Source: Nonomuraea aurantiaca (lineage in GTDB: Bacteria; Actinomycetota; Actinomycetes; Streptosporangiales; Streptosporangiaceae). Taken from it: a DNA stretch of 64,000 nucleotides. The translations under genes were made by a program, and so were the position numbers. The DNA lies in assembly GCF_020215705.1 (NCBI RefSeq), contig NZ_JAIWNB010000011.1, positions 62,001-126,000 of the forward strand, given 5' to 3'. Positions 53,292-61,013 of the stretch are shown in pieces (within the stretch, counting starts at the first letter, position 1; every line of letters begins with the position of its first letter). Below the pieces are notes generated by a model. That model searched no databases. It saw nothing but the letters and a program-made list of their open reading frames with translations, and had not been told where the DNA came from.

Positions 53292-53599
53292 GTCCCCAAA
53301 CGATCTTCAGGGTCGTCCAGGTCCGTTCGCTGGGCCAGTAGGAGGTCGCCTCGCCGTTCAGGCTCGTACGGCTCAGTTCATGATCGTCCGTTCGGGTGGC
53401 TCCCCACGTGGCTCCTAAACCGGGGCCGCCGTCCCGGCCGAGATCGCCCGTGTGCACTCATGAGCAGGCATGAGGCCAGGTTGATGTATTGGGCGTCACA
53501 GAACCTATGACTGCCATCTGCTCTCGTCCCCGTAGTGCACTGTCGCGAGGCCGTCCTCGACGGGCCACGAGGACATGCCATGAGCGATATTCTCCGTGC
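53292..53599. other. Element left end between att copy D and the proS gene
   Basis: The first 125 bases align with the sequence after att copy B (GTCCCC.AACGATCTTCAGG, then TTCATGATCGTCCGTTCGGG), including paired GTGGCTCC sites at 53397-53417. The remainder holds no gene; TATTCT at 53588-53593, six bases before the proS ATG, could be a -10 box for a leaderless mRNA. Confidence 0.6.
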
Positions 53600-55042
53600 A
53601 TGGGACGTGATGAACGTGGTGTGACTCCTCAGAATGAGGACTTCTCGGCCTGGTACAACGAGCTGGTTGCCAAGGCGCAGCTCGTTGACAGGGGACCCGC
53701 CAAGGGCACCATGGTCATCCGACCGTACGGCTACCGCCTGTGGGAGCTCATCCAAGAGGAACTTGATCGCCGGATCAAGGACACCGGTCATGAGAATGCT
53801 TACTTCCCTCTACTGATCCCAGAGAGCTACCTTCGGCGAGAGGCCGATCACGTCGAGGGATTCTCGCCTGAGCTCGCCGTTGTCACTCACGCCGGCGGTA
53901 AGGAGCTCGAAGAGCCGCTGGTCGTTCGGCCCACCTCAGAGACAATCATCGGCGAGATGATGGCCAAGTGGGTCTCATCCCATCGAGACCTTCCGCTCCT
54001 ACTGAATCAGTGGGCCAACGTCGTGCGCTGGGAATTGCGGCCCCGCATGTTCCTGCGCACGACGGAATTCCTCTGGCAAGAGGGTCACACAGCACACGCC
54101 GACGAGGCGGACGCCATGCGCGAGACGATGCTGGCGCTCGATCTCTACACGGAGGTTGCGCGAGACATCGCGGCGATCCCGGTAGTGCCTGGCGAGAAGA
54201 CACCTGGGGAGCGGTTCGCCGGCGCAGTCCGTACCTTCACCATCGAGGGCATGATGAGGGACGGTAAGGCGCTCCAAGCTGGAACCTCCCACTACATGGG
54301 CACGAATTTCGCCAAAGCCTTCGACATCCAGTACACCTCCGAAGCCGGTCGTCTCGAACTGTGTCACACCACCTCATGGGGCATGTCGACGAGAATGATC
54401 GGCGGCGTCATCATGACCCACGGCGACGACAAGGGCCTGGTCCTCCCACCCAGACTTGCCCCCTATCAAGTTGTCATCGTGCCGATTGGACGTGGCGATC
54501 AGGGCGCGCAGACCTCGGCCGCGGCGCTGGAGCTTGCAGGGCGACTTAAGGCGGCCGGTATACGTACCCATGTCGATGATCGCGCACAGCTTTCACCTGG
54601 TTTCCGGTTCAATGACTGGGAGCTGCGCGGTGCTCCTATCCGGCTGGAACTCGGTCCGCGTGATCTTGAGGCTGGCACTGTAGTGATGGCCAAGAGGCTG
54701 GGCGACGAAGGCAAACAAAGCATCTCGCTGTCTTCTGCACCGGAGCTCATTCCTGGCGTACTGGAGGAGTTCCAAGCCTTCCTTCTTCAGCGGGCTACCG
54801 AATACCGCGACAGTCACACCATGAGAGTGGACACCTGGGACGCCTTCACGAAGGCGGTGGCATCGGGATGGGCGTTGGTCTTGCACTGCGGCAGACCCGC
54901 CTGTGAGGACGACATCAAGGCCAAGGTCGCAGCAACTCCGCGCTGTATTCCGCTCGACGGTACTCCGGAGACCGGATGGTGCGTGCATTGCGGTGAAGCA
55001 TCCGCATATGGCAAGCGTGTCATCTTTGGTCGGGCTTACTGA
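53600..55042 (+). CDS. proS: Prolyl-tRNA synthetase, archaeal/eukaryotic type
   Basis: This 480-residue class II synthetase attaches proline to tRNA-Pro. Class II motif 2 is VRWELRPRMFLRTTEFLWQE, the motif 3 region TSWGMSTRMIGGVIMTHGDD, and the anticodon-binding domain begins APYQVVIVPIGRGDQ. The C-terminal zinc domain has HCGRPACEDD and WCVHCGE. The protein ends in RAY, the terminal Tyr typical of the archaeal/eukaryotic form; there is no bacterial-type editing insertion. GC content is visibly lower than in neighbouring genes, suggesting transfer. Start is ATG 53600 or GTG 53621. It is the first gene after an att copy, so it is probably a second ProRS carried as cargo. Confidence 0.92.
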   Translation: MGRDERGVTPQNEDFSAWYNELVAKAQLVDRGPAKGTMVIRPYGYRLWELIQEELDRRIKDTGHENAYFPLLIPESYLRREADHVEGFSPELAVVTHAGGKELEEPLVVRPTSETIIGEMMAKWVSSHRDLPLLLNQWANVVRWELRPRMFLRTTEFLWQEGHTAHADEADAMRETMLALDLYTEVARDIAAIPVVPGEKTPGERFAGAVRTFTIEGMMRDGKALQAGTSHYMGTNFAKAFDIQYTSEAGRLELCHTTSWGMSTRMIGGVIMTHGDDKGLVLPPRLAPYQVVIVPIGRGDQGAQTSAAALELAGRLKAAGIRTHVDDRAQLSPGFRFNDWELRGAPIRLELGPRDLEAGTVVMAKRLGDEGKQSISLSSAPELIPGVLEEFQAFLLQRATEYRDSHTMRVDTWDAFTKAVASGWALVLHCGRPACEDDIKAKVAATPRCIPLDGTPETGWCVHCGEASAYGKRVIFGRAY

Positions 55043-55341
55043 TCACGGTTACCACGATGCTCCGTGAGCCGGGGCTGAGGAACGAAGTCCCGGATCATCG
55101 ATCGCCCCCAGGCATGTACGGCGTCCAGCCATGCAGTGGCGATCGTAGGGCTGCATCTGTGCGGCGGCGCGGCAACCCCGGCCAGAGCGTTCGGTCAGTA
55201 CGGCGCGGCAGACGTGCGGTGCCCGGCCCGGTGTCCCGCCGCCGTCCGGGACCGGCCCCCAGGCCGCACACCCGGACGGCGGGCGGGCGGAGGGCCGGGG
55301 GGTACGGCGGCGCGCCGCGCCGCCGCTTGATACCTATGAGA
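55043..55341. other. Convergent intergenic region with GC-rich hairpin
   Basis: CGGCGGCG (55305-55312) and CGCCGCCG (55318-55325) form an eight-pair stem with a five-base loop just beyond the flavoprotein stop. It may terminate both convergent genes, though no T tract follows. The rest is very GC-rich and shows no gene; a 128-codon frame is Arg/Pro-rich noise. Confidence 0.45.
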
Positions 55342-55875
55342 TCAATTCGGCAAGTTTTCCAGCGCCAAAGCCCAGGGGTAGCTGGCGATGCGTTCGCCAC
55401 CGGAGCTGGGCGGGTGTGGCTCGAACTGAGCTGGGCCGAGTAGGACTCGGACTCCTTCAGCTCTGAGCCGGTCAACACTGCGTTGGAAGGGTTCCCGTGA
55501 GGCTAGGGCGGTGTTGACGAACGGCAGGATGACGACGGGAATGCCGGGTCCGGGAGCCTCGGAGAGCAGGCCGAGCGCGTAGGTGTCGGCGATGCCTGAG
55601 GCGAATTTGTTGATCGTGTTGTACGTCGCCGGGGCGACGATGATCGCGTCAGCGCGGGGAGATCTGGGTTCGTTCGGCTTTCGGTACTGGCTGAGAACGG
55701 GACGGCCGGTCTGCTTCTCCAACTCGGGGGCGTCGATGAAGTCGAGCGCGGGCGGGGTGGCGATGATCTGAACGGTCCAGTCTTCGCCTTGGGCCAGGGC
55801 GACCAGGCGGCCGACGTCAGGGGCGGGGCCGGCGGCGCACACGATGATGTAGAGGACCTTGCCGGGTTGGGTCAC
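55342..55875 (-). CDS. Flavoprotein (phosphopantothenoylcysteine decarboxylase-like)
   Basis: This 177-residue HFCD-type flavoprotein starts KVLYIIVCAAGPAPDVGRLV. The FMN-binding APATYNTINKFASGIADTYA is the PANTNTxNKxAxGIADN-type motif, and GIPVVILPFVNTALASREPF follows. Stand-alone members occur as cargo of actinomycete integrated elements next to XRE/TPR regulators. Substrate is unknown; the missing CoaB domain argues against coenzyme A synthesis. GTG 55875 overlaps the stop of the regulator remnant (GTGA). Confidence 0.85.
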   Translation of the reverse strand: MTQPGKVLYIIVCAAGPAPDVGRLVALAQGEDWTVQIIATPPALDFIDAPELEKQTGRPVLSQYRKPNEPRSPRADAIIVAPATYNTINKFASGIADTYALGLLSEAPGPGIPVVILPFVNTALASREPFQRSVDRLRAEGVRVLLGPAQFEPHPPSSGGERIASYPWALALENLPN

Positions 55876-56205
55876 GCGCTGACTGCCAGGGATGCCGTGT
55901 ACTCGCGGGCTTCACGGCGGACGCTGATCGGGGCGGTAGCCAGGATGTCACGTACCAACCGGAGGGCCGCGGGGCGGCCGGAGATTTCCCCGGGGGCCAA
56001 CTCGCCTGCGGCGCGCAGGATGTGCAACGCCTTGTCGTGCTGGCTGCACATCAGGAACGCGCGAGAGGTGTCGAGCAGGAGCGTGGCCTTGCGTTCGTTG
56101 ATCGGCAGCTTGTCGAGCGCGACCTGGCGGGCGTAGTCGATGGCGGTGCCCGCGTCGCCGAAACGCAGGGCGACGTTCACCTGGTGGCACAGGACGTTGT
56201 TCGGG
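55872..56205 (-). pseudogene. C-terminal TPR part of an XRE-type regulator
   Basis: About 110 codons read PNNVLCHQVNVALRFGDAG, DKLPINERKATLLLDTSRAF and a final VRREAREYTASLAVSA. This matches the TPR-like C-terminus of actinobacterial helix-turn-helix regulators paired with such flavoproteins. The helix-turn-helix and most of the protein are missing. The match stops near 56205, where a RepSA fragment begins on the other strand. Confidence 0.75.
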
Positions 56206-56209
56206 ACGG

Positions 56210-56935
56210 CTCCACTCTCGACAGCAAGTGCCCGCCGTGCGCCAAGCGCAACCGGCAACTGCGCATGGCCCAGTGCCGCGAGGGCTGGCACCTCGACACC
56301 GAACCCGCCATCACGCCCGACGAGGCCAACGAGGAACAGCGCTGGCTCATCGAGTTCCGCGCCGACATACAAGCCCAACACGACGCCGCCGAAAAGGCCG
56401 GCGACGACACCACCGACTTGGACGCGATCATCACCGGCCTCGACGAGGAGATCAACGCGGCCGGGATGCGGGGCAACGTACTTGGCCGGACAACCGGCAA
56501 GCGTTCCCGCTCGACCAGGCGGCGGCAGGACGCACCGGACCTGCCCAAGCGCACGATGACCAACACCACCCTTGGACGCACCTTCCAGGGCGCGGACGGC
56601 AGGATCTACCGGCCGTCCCTGTTCGTCACACTCACCCTGCCCAGCTACGGCAAGGTCCGCGACGGCGTACCGATCGATCCGGAAACCTACGACTATCGGC
56701 GGGCCGCTCGGGACGCGCTGCACTTCTCCAAGCTGGTTGATCGCTTCGTCCAGAACCTACGCCGGGTCGCAGGCTATGACGTGCAGTACTTCGCCTCTGT
56801 GGAGCCTCAGAAGCGGCTCGCGCCGCACCTGCACATGGCCATCCGCGGCACCCTGCCCCGCGCCGAGATCAAGCAGATAGCCGCCGCCACCTACCACCAG
56901 GTCTGGTGGCCGCAGGCCGACGAAGTGGTCTTCGA
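56210..56935 (+). pseudogene. RepSA-like replication initiator, truncated at both ends
   Basis: The frame reads DSKCPPCAKRNRQLRMAQCR, a zinc-ribbon-like start, then RPSLFVTLTLPSYGKVRDG and HFSKLVDRFVQNLRRVAGYD, and the rolling-circle-type block FASVEPQKRLAPHLHMAIRG. It ends at YHQVWWPQADEVVFE. RepSA proteins drive replication of pSAM2-like AICEs. The first ~100 residues and the C-terminal third are missing. Both ends are abrupt junctions, to the regulator tail and to integrase copy A. Confidence 0.82.
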
Positions 56936-57289
56936 GAGAACTGGACGGAGCACGGCCTGATCTTCCCGACGGCTTTCGGCAACCCGTCCGACCCGGACAC
57001 CTTCTCGCACTTGTTCTCCCGGCTGGCCCAGAAAGCAGGTTTCGGCCACTGGCACCCGCACGAGCTCCGCCACTCCGGCGCGTCGCTCATGCTGGCGCAG
57101 GGAACCCCGCTCCACGTCGTCTCCGAAGTCCTCGGCCACGCCAGCATCGCGATCACCAAGGACATCTACGGACACCTGCTGGAGGGCGACCGCCGCGCCG
57201 CGACCGAAGCCATTTCCAGCGCTCTCCTGGGGAAACAGACCCCGGTGGCTCCCAAGGTGGCTCCCAACGACACCGAAGACACCGGTTGA
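56936..57289 (+). pseudogene. Tyrosine integrase C-terminal fragment (copy A) next to intact tRNA
   Basis: From ENWTEHGLIFPTAFGNPSD to DTEDTG the 117 residues include HWHPHELRHSGASLMLAQGT (HxxR) and SEVLGHASIAITKDIYGHLL (His/Tyr). The N-terminal two-thirds are missing. Its last codons contain the paired GTGGCTCCCA decamers (57245-57266), encoding VAPKVAPN. It ends 16 bases before the tRNA terminator. The fusion point with the RepSA fragment is the sequence TTCGAGAGAACTGG. Confidence 0.85.
57245..57266. repeat. Arm-type decamer pair inside integrase copy A
   Basis: GTGGCTCCCA occurs at 57245-57254 and 57257-57266 with the same 12-base period as near att copy B. Integrase copy C retains one decamer (49540-49549). 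Confidence 0.6.
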
Positions 57290-57304
57290 AGATCGGAAAG
57301 CAGA

Positions 57305-57339
57305 AGGCCCCTGACGGCGTAATGCCTGTTCAGGGGCCT
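57305..57339 (-). terminator. Terminator of the tRNA-Thr gene
   Basis: AGGCCCCTGA (57305-57314) and TCAGGGGCCT (57330-57339) are perfect ten-base arms; an inner GGC/GCC pair lies in the loop. It begins 12 bases beyond the tRNA 3' end. Degenerate copies of this hairpin accompany each of the other three att copies, so it is within the duplicated unit. Confidence 0.8.
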
Positions 57340-57350
57340 TTCGATTGCAG

Positions 57351-57423
57351 AGCCGACGAGGGGAATCGAACCCCTGACCTTCTGTTTACAAGACAGATGC
57401 TCTGCCGATTGAGCTACGTCGGC
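57351..57423 (-). tRNA. tRNA-Thr (anticodon TGT)
   Basis: The 73-base gene folds fully: acceptor GCCGACG/CGTCGGC, D-arm GCTC/GAGC, anticodon stem TCTGT/ACAGA with loop CTTGTAA, variable loop AGGTC and T-arm AGGGG-TTCGATT-CCCCT. The anticodon TGT reads ACA/ACG-type threonine codons. CCA is not encoded. It is the only complete copy in the window and the integration target of the island elements to its left. Confidence 0.97.
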
Positions 57424-57444
57424 GCGGCCTATCAGTGTAGACGG

Positions 57445-58404
57445 TCAGCGACCCCGATGACGAGCCACCTCGTACAACGCCACCCCAGCCGCAACCCCAG
57501 CGTTCAACGACTCCGCAGCCGCTCGCATAGGAATCCGTGCCACAACATCGCACTGCTCCCGCACCAACCGCGACAGCCCCTTGCCCTCGGAGCCCACCAC
57601 GACCACCAGTGGCTCGCTCAGCAGGTCGACGTCGCCGATGTCCGCGCTGCCCTCGCCATCGAGTCCGATCACGAACAGGCCGGCGTCCCGATATTCACGC
57701 AGCGCCGCCGTGAGGTTGGACGCCCGTGCCACGCGGAGGTTGGCCAGCGTGCCCGCGGAGGTCTTCCACGCCCCGCCCGTCACTCCGGCGGAACGCCGCG
57801 ACGGGATCAGCAGCCCGTGCGCGCCGAAAGCGGTCGCCGAACGCGCGATGGCGCCCAGGTTGCGGGGATCGGTGACACTGTCGAGGGCCACGACCAACGG
57901 AACTTCCGCGGCATCCTGCGCCAATTCGACCAGCTCAGAGGGGTGCGCATAGTCATAGGCCGGGATCTGCAGCACGATTCCCTGGTGAACGGCGCCTTCG
58001 GTGAGCCGGTCAAGCTTGTCGCGTGTCGATTCGAGCAGCGCGATGCCCCGCTCCGTCGCGGCCTTGATCGAGTCGCGTACGCGGTCGTCGCTCTCGATGC
58101 GCTGCGCGACATACAGCGCGGTGGCCGGCACCCCGGCGACCAGGGCCTCGAGCACCGGGTTTCGCCCGCCGATGTATTCGGGCGCGTCGTCGGAACGTCG
58201 CTGCCGGGCCGGGCCGGGCCGGCGTCCGCCTTGCTCCTCGCGGGCGATCCGCTCGGAACGGGCCTTGTCCTTGTACCAGTGACGCATCTCGGCAGGCGGG
58301 GTGGAGCCCCTGCCCTCGAGCCCGCGGCGTCCCTGCCCACCGGTGCCCTTGGACGGGCCCTTCTTCTTCGCGGGCCTGCCCGATGCCCTACCGCCAGCTG
58401 CCAT
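57445..58404 (-). CDS. rlmB: 23S rRNA 2'-O-methyltransferase RlmB (TrmH/SpoU family)
   Basis: This 319-residue protein has a basic low-complexity N-terminus of about 75 residues, the substrate-binding domain starting YIGGRNPVLEALVAGVP, and a SPOUT knot with motif 1 ALDSVTDPRNLGAIARSA, motif 2 VVVGSEGKGLSRLV and motif 3 IPMRAAAESLNAGVAAGVAL. Family members methylate G2251 of 23S rRNA in E. coli, or related rRNA/tRNA riboses. ATG 58404 starts the natural basic tail; the frame to 58446 has no support. It is 21 bases from the tRNA 5' end, marking the chromosomal side of the island. Confidence 0.92.
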   Translation of the reverse strand: MAAGGRASGRPAKKKGPSKGTGGQGRRGLEGRGSTPPAEMRHWYKDKARSERIAREEQGGRRPGPARQRRSDDAPEYIGGRNPVLEALVAGVPATALYVAQRIESDDRVRDSIKAATERGIALLESTRDKLDRLTEGAVHQGIVLQIPAYDYAHPSELVELAQDAAEVPLVVALDSVTDPRNLGAIARSATAFGAHGLLIPSRRSAGVTGGAWKTSAGTLANLRVARASNLTAALREYRDAGLFVIGLDGEGSADIGDVDLLSEPLVVVVGSEGKGLSRLVREQCDVVARIPMRAAAESLNAGVAAGVALYEVARHRGR

Positions 58405-58586
58405 GGCATTAAGCGTACTCGGGCCACCACCCACCTCACGCCTCACTCAAGATCACACTCTGCTACGAGTACGGCCTGCCCGCCCTCGGATCGAGAGGAG
58501 CAGGTGGTTCTCTCGCGACGCCGATAGAGGACGGCGATGGAGGACGGCGATACCGATGCGCCCCCTTCCAGCCCGTCCAGTTACTC

Positions 58587-58596
58587 TATGTACATA
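58587..58596. promoter_or_regulatory. Palindrome upstream of the Tat-exported hydrolase
   Basis: TATGTACATA is a perfect ten-base palindrome within an unusually AT-rich patch (58581-58632), 35 bases before the ATG. It could be the operator of the HxlR regulator encoded convergently beyond the hydrolase; this is inference from proximity. Confidence 0.4.
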
Positions 58597-58631
58597 CACA
58601 TGTTCATATTGTTTCCCGAAAGGCGAAATAT

Positions 58632-59639
58632 ATGGATAGGCGAACGTTCTCCAAGCTGCTCCTCGCGGGAACGGCCGCGGCTTCCCTGCCCAACCTCCCC
58701 GCCGCCTCGGCCTCGGCGGTCGTGCCCGACAGATGGAAGACGCCCTTCGGCCCGCTGAAGCAGATCAAGGCCGGCGTCCTGAACATCGGGTACGCCGAGG
58801 CCGGTCCCGCCGCCGGTCCCGCGGTCATCCTGCTGCACGGGTTCCCGTACGACATCCAGAGCTTTGTCGAGGTGACACCCCTGCTGGCAAAGGAGGGCTA
58901 TCGAGTGATCGTCCCTTACCTCCGGGGCCACGGCACGACCCGCTTCCTCTCAGACCGGACATTCCGTAACGCTCAGCAGTCGGTGATCGCCCTCGACATC
59001 ATCGCCCTGATGGACGCCCTCAAGATCAAGAAGGCGATCCTGGCCGGGTTCGACTGGGGATCGCGTACGGCCGACATCATCGCCGCCCTCTGGCCCGAGC
59101 GCTGCAAGGCCCTGGTCTCCGTGAGCGGCTACCTGATCACCAACCGCGAGGCACAAAAGGATCCCCTGCCGCCGCGGGCCGAACTGGCCTGGTGGTACCA
59201 GTACTACTTCGCCACCGAGAGGGGCCGACTCGGCCTGGAGCGATACCGGCACGATTTCGCCAGGCTCATCTGGGAGAACGTCTCCCCGACCTGGAAGTTC
59301 GACGATGCCACGTTCGAGCGCACGGCGGCGTCCTTCACGAACCCGGACTGGGTGCCCATCGTGATCCACAACTACCGCTGGCGGCTGAGCCTGGCCGCGG
59401 GCGACCCGAGGTACGACGGCATCGAGAAGCGGCTGGCCGCGGCTCCCGCCATCTCCCTGCCCACGGTCACCCTCGACGGCGAACGCGACCCCTTCACCCC
59501 CGCAGGTGAAGGCGCCTCCTACCGCAAGCACTTCACCGGCAAGTACGTACACCGGACCCTGCGGGGAATCGGCCACAACGTGCCGCAGGAGGCCCCGCAG
59601 CCGTTCGCCGAAGCCGTCGTCGAAGTGGACCGGCTCTGA
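58632..59639 (+). CDS. Tat-exported alpha/beta hydrolase, epoxide-hydrolase-like
   Basis: This 335-residue protein has a twin-arginine signal (RRTFSKLLLAG, residues 3-13, cleavage near SASA). The catalytic domain shows the oxyanion loop ILLHGFPYD, nucleophile Asp141 in AGFDWGSRTA, likely acid Asp286 in LDGERDPFTP and His315 in GIGHNVPQEAP. An Asp rather than Ser nucleophile places it with epoxide hydrolases or haloalkane dehalogenases, probably acting outside the cell after folding. ATG 58632 has GAAAGG upstream. Its 3' end is duplicated just downstream. Confidence 0.88.
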   Translation: MDRRTFSKLLLAGTAAASLPNLPAASASAVVPDRWKTPFGPLKQIKAGVLNIGYAEAGPAAGPAVILLHGFPYDIQSFVEVTPLLAKEGYRVIVPYLRGHGTTRFLSDRTFRNAQQSVIALDIIALMDALKIKKAILAGFDWGSRTADIIAALWPERCKALVSVSGYLITNREAQKDPLPPRAELAWWYQYYFATERGRLGLERYRHDFARLIWENVSPTWKFDDATFERTAASFTNPDWVPIVIHNYRWRLSLAAGDPRYDGIEKRLAAAPAISLPTVTLDGERDPFTPAGEGASYRKHFTGKYVHRTLRGIGHNVPQEAPQPFAEAVVEVDRL

Positions 59640-59686
59640 AGAGCGACGAGCCGTCGTCGGAGTGGATCGGCTCTGAAGAGCGACGA
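59613..59686 (+). repeat. 37-bp tandem duplication across the hydrolase stop codon
   Basis: Units 59613-59649 and 59650-59686 (GCCGTCGTCG.AGTGGA.CGG...) differ at two positions. The first contains the end of the hydrolase gene (AVVEVDRL and TGA), the second is an untranslated echo. It stops one base before the HxlR gene end. It resembles the gene-end duplication at 10595-10683. Confidence 0.85.
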
Positions 59687-59687
59687 G

Positions 59688-60374
59688 CTACGACGCCCCC
59701 TGCCCACCCATCCGAGCCTCCGGCCGAGGGAACCGGAACAACCCGTGCAACCTCCCCAAAGCCTCTAGATCCCCAAAAGCCCTGGCAGCCCCCCTCTTGA
59801 TCGCATCACCAAGCGTCCCCCGCCCAGCCCCCATATCCACCAGAACATCGTCATCCATCTCAATAACGACATCCGGCCGCTGAGCCGGCCCATGCATCGT
59901 TTCGATCGTCCCGTCGTCGACCCGAGCGTGAAAGACCTCATCGGAAACCCGGAACTCGTACACCGCCCGCAACCCCACCGCCGCCTCCGGCTCGAAGCCG
60001 ACCCGCAACGCCAGCACCGCCCACCCAGCCTGGAACGCCTCCCCTTCCTTGCGCTCCCCCATCGCCCACTTCATGCCCCACCGCGCCAGAGCCAGCACCG
60101 CGGGCCCCAGCTCCTCACCGGCTTCGGTCAGGGCATAAGCAGGGGTACGCGCCGGCGCAGGCAGCACGATCTTGCGTACGAGCCCTTCACGCTCGAGATG
60201 CTTCATCCGAGCCGCCAGCAGCCCGGTGCCCAGCCCGCGAAGGCTGTGCTGCAGATCCCCGAACCGCTTCGGCCCGGTCAGCAGCTCGCGCACGAGCAGC
60301 AGCGTCCACCGCTCGCCCACGATGTCCAAGGTGCGGGCAGTGGCACAGAACTGGTTGTACGATCGCTGATCCAC
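59688..60374 (-). CDS. HxlR-family regulator with SCP2-like ligand domain
   Basis: This 228-residue protein has an HxlR winged helix at residues 1-100 (CATARTLDIVGERWTLLLVR, GLGTGLLAARMKHLEREGLV, YALTEAGEELGPAVLALARW). A C-terminal SCP2 sterol-carrier-like domain (RRPDVVIEMDDDVLVDM, GRGTLGDAIKRGAARAFGD) suggests a hydrophobic ligand as signal. GTG 60374 has no ribosome site but a TAGAAT box six bases upstream, so it is probably leaderless. It is convergent with the hydrolase and may control it. Confidence 0.87.
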   Translation of the reverse strand: MDQRSYNQFCATARTLDIVGERWTLLLVRELLTGPKRFGDLQHSLRGLGTGLLAARMKHLEREGLVRKIVLPAPARTPAYALTEAGEELGPAVLALARWGMKWAMGERKEGEAFQAGWAVLALRVGFEPEAAVGLRAVYEFRVSDEVFHARVDDGTIETMHGPAQRPDVVIEMDDDVLVDMGAGRGTLGDAIKRGAARAFGDLEALGRLHGLFRFPRPEARMGGQGAS

Positions 60375-60380
60375 TTCAAC

Positions 60381-60410
60381 ATTCTAAGCTTCGGGCTTCC
60401 TGTTTCTGAA
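60381..60410 (-). promoter_or_regulatory. Promoter of the HxlR gene, leaderless type
   Basis: On the minus strand, TTCAGA (60410-60405), 18 bases, TAGAAT (60386-60381) and then six bases to GTG 60374. The -10 box matches five of six consensus bases. Confidence 0.55.
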
Positions 60411-61013
60411 CTGCGTACTCAGAGGTAGCCCCGGCCAGATCGCCGGCCATCTCCAGATCCGTCTCGCGGGTGATGTGCAACCGGGACAACGCATCCTCAG
60501 CTGTTCCCACAGCTCGGTGATCTGCTCGCGGAGCCGGGCGGCCTCGGCCTTGGCGGCGGCGGTCGGGAGACGGCCCCCACCCCCCGTCGACCCGCTCCGT
60601 TCGGATTAGCGAAACACCTGGCCATGTCCATATCCGCCCGATTCTTTCCCGAGCATTACGTCGACCCCGAATTGCTGAATGCCGCAATTGCTGCAACGCT
60701 CAAAGCAGGCGCGACGTGAGGGCCGATCGTGCGAAGCCGGGAAGGATTACACTGGTGCGTTGAATCCCTGACATAGGTTCCTGACCTGCTAATTTGATTG
60801 TCCTGATGGCTCTGGACAATGTTCGGACGACTTTACAGGGCAGATCGCTTGCCGGAGCCGGGCAGCGGCGGTCAGAGTGGTGCCGTTCCCAGTGCCGGGA
60901 TTCGTTATCGGCGCCATTGACAGGCGTGCTGATATTCCGCTGAATCGCTGTGCGCGGTTGATCGGAGACTCCCGAGTCGGAAAGTGCAGAGGATTTCTTT
61001 GAAAGGAGATCCG
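60411..61013. other. Region with decayed coding traces
   Basis: About 600 bases. Around 60470-60570 the minus strand reads AAAKAEAARLREQITELWEQ in one frame and then jumps to others, as in the coiled-coil end of a decayed protein. A 106-codon frame at 60376-60696 is not supported as a gene. The stretch 60720-61000 has lower GC and probably contains the promoter of the secreted protein at 61014. Confidence 0.4.

Noticed and set aside
55057..55443. A 128-codon frame after proS
   Set aside because: It is Arg/Pro/Gly-rich without recognisable content and overlaps the flavoprotein antisense.
47450..57423. Spaced repeats as a possible CRISPR array
   Set aside because: The repeats are 2-4 kb apart, derive from a tRNA and follow integrase genes; no cas genes are present.
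60376..60696. A 106-codon minus-strand frame
   Set aside because: Coiled-coil-like text changes frame inside it and there is no ribosome site; it looks like a relic.
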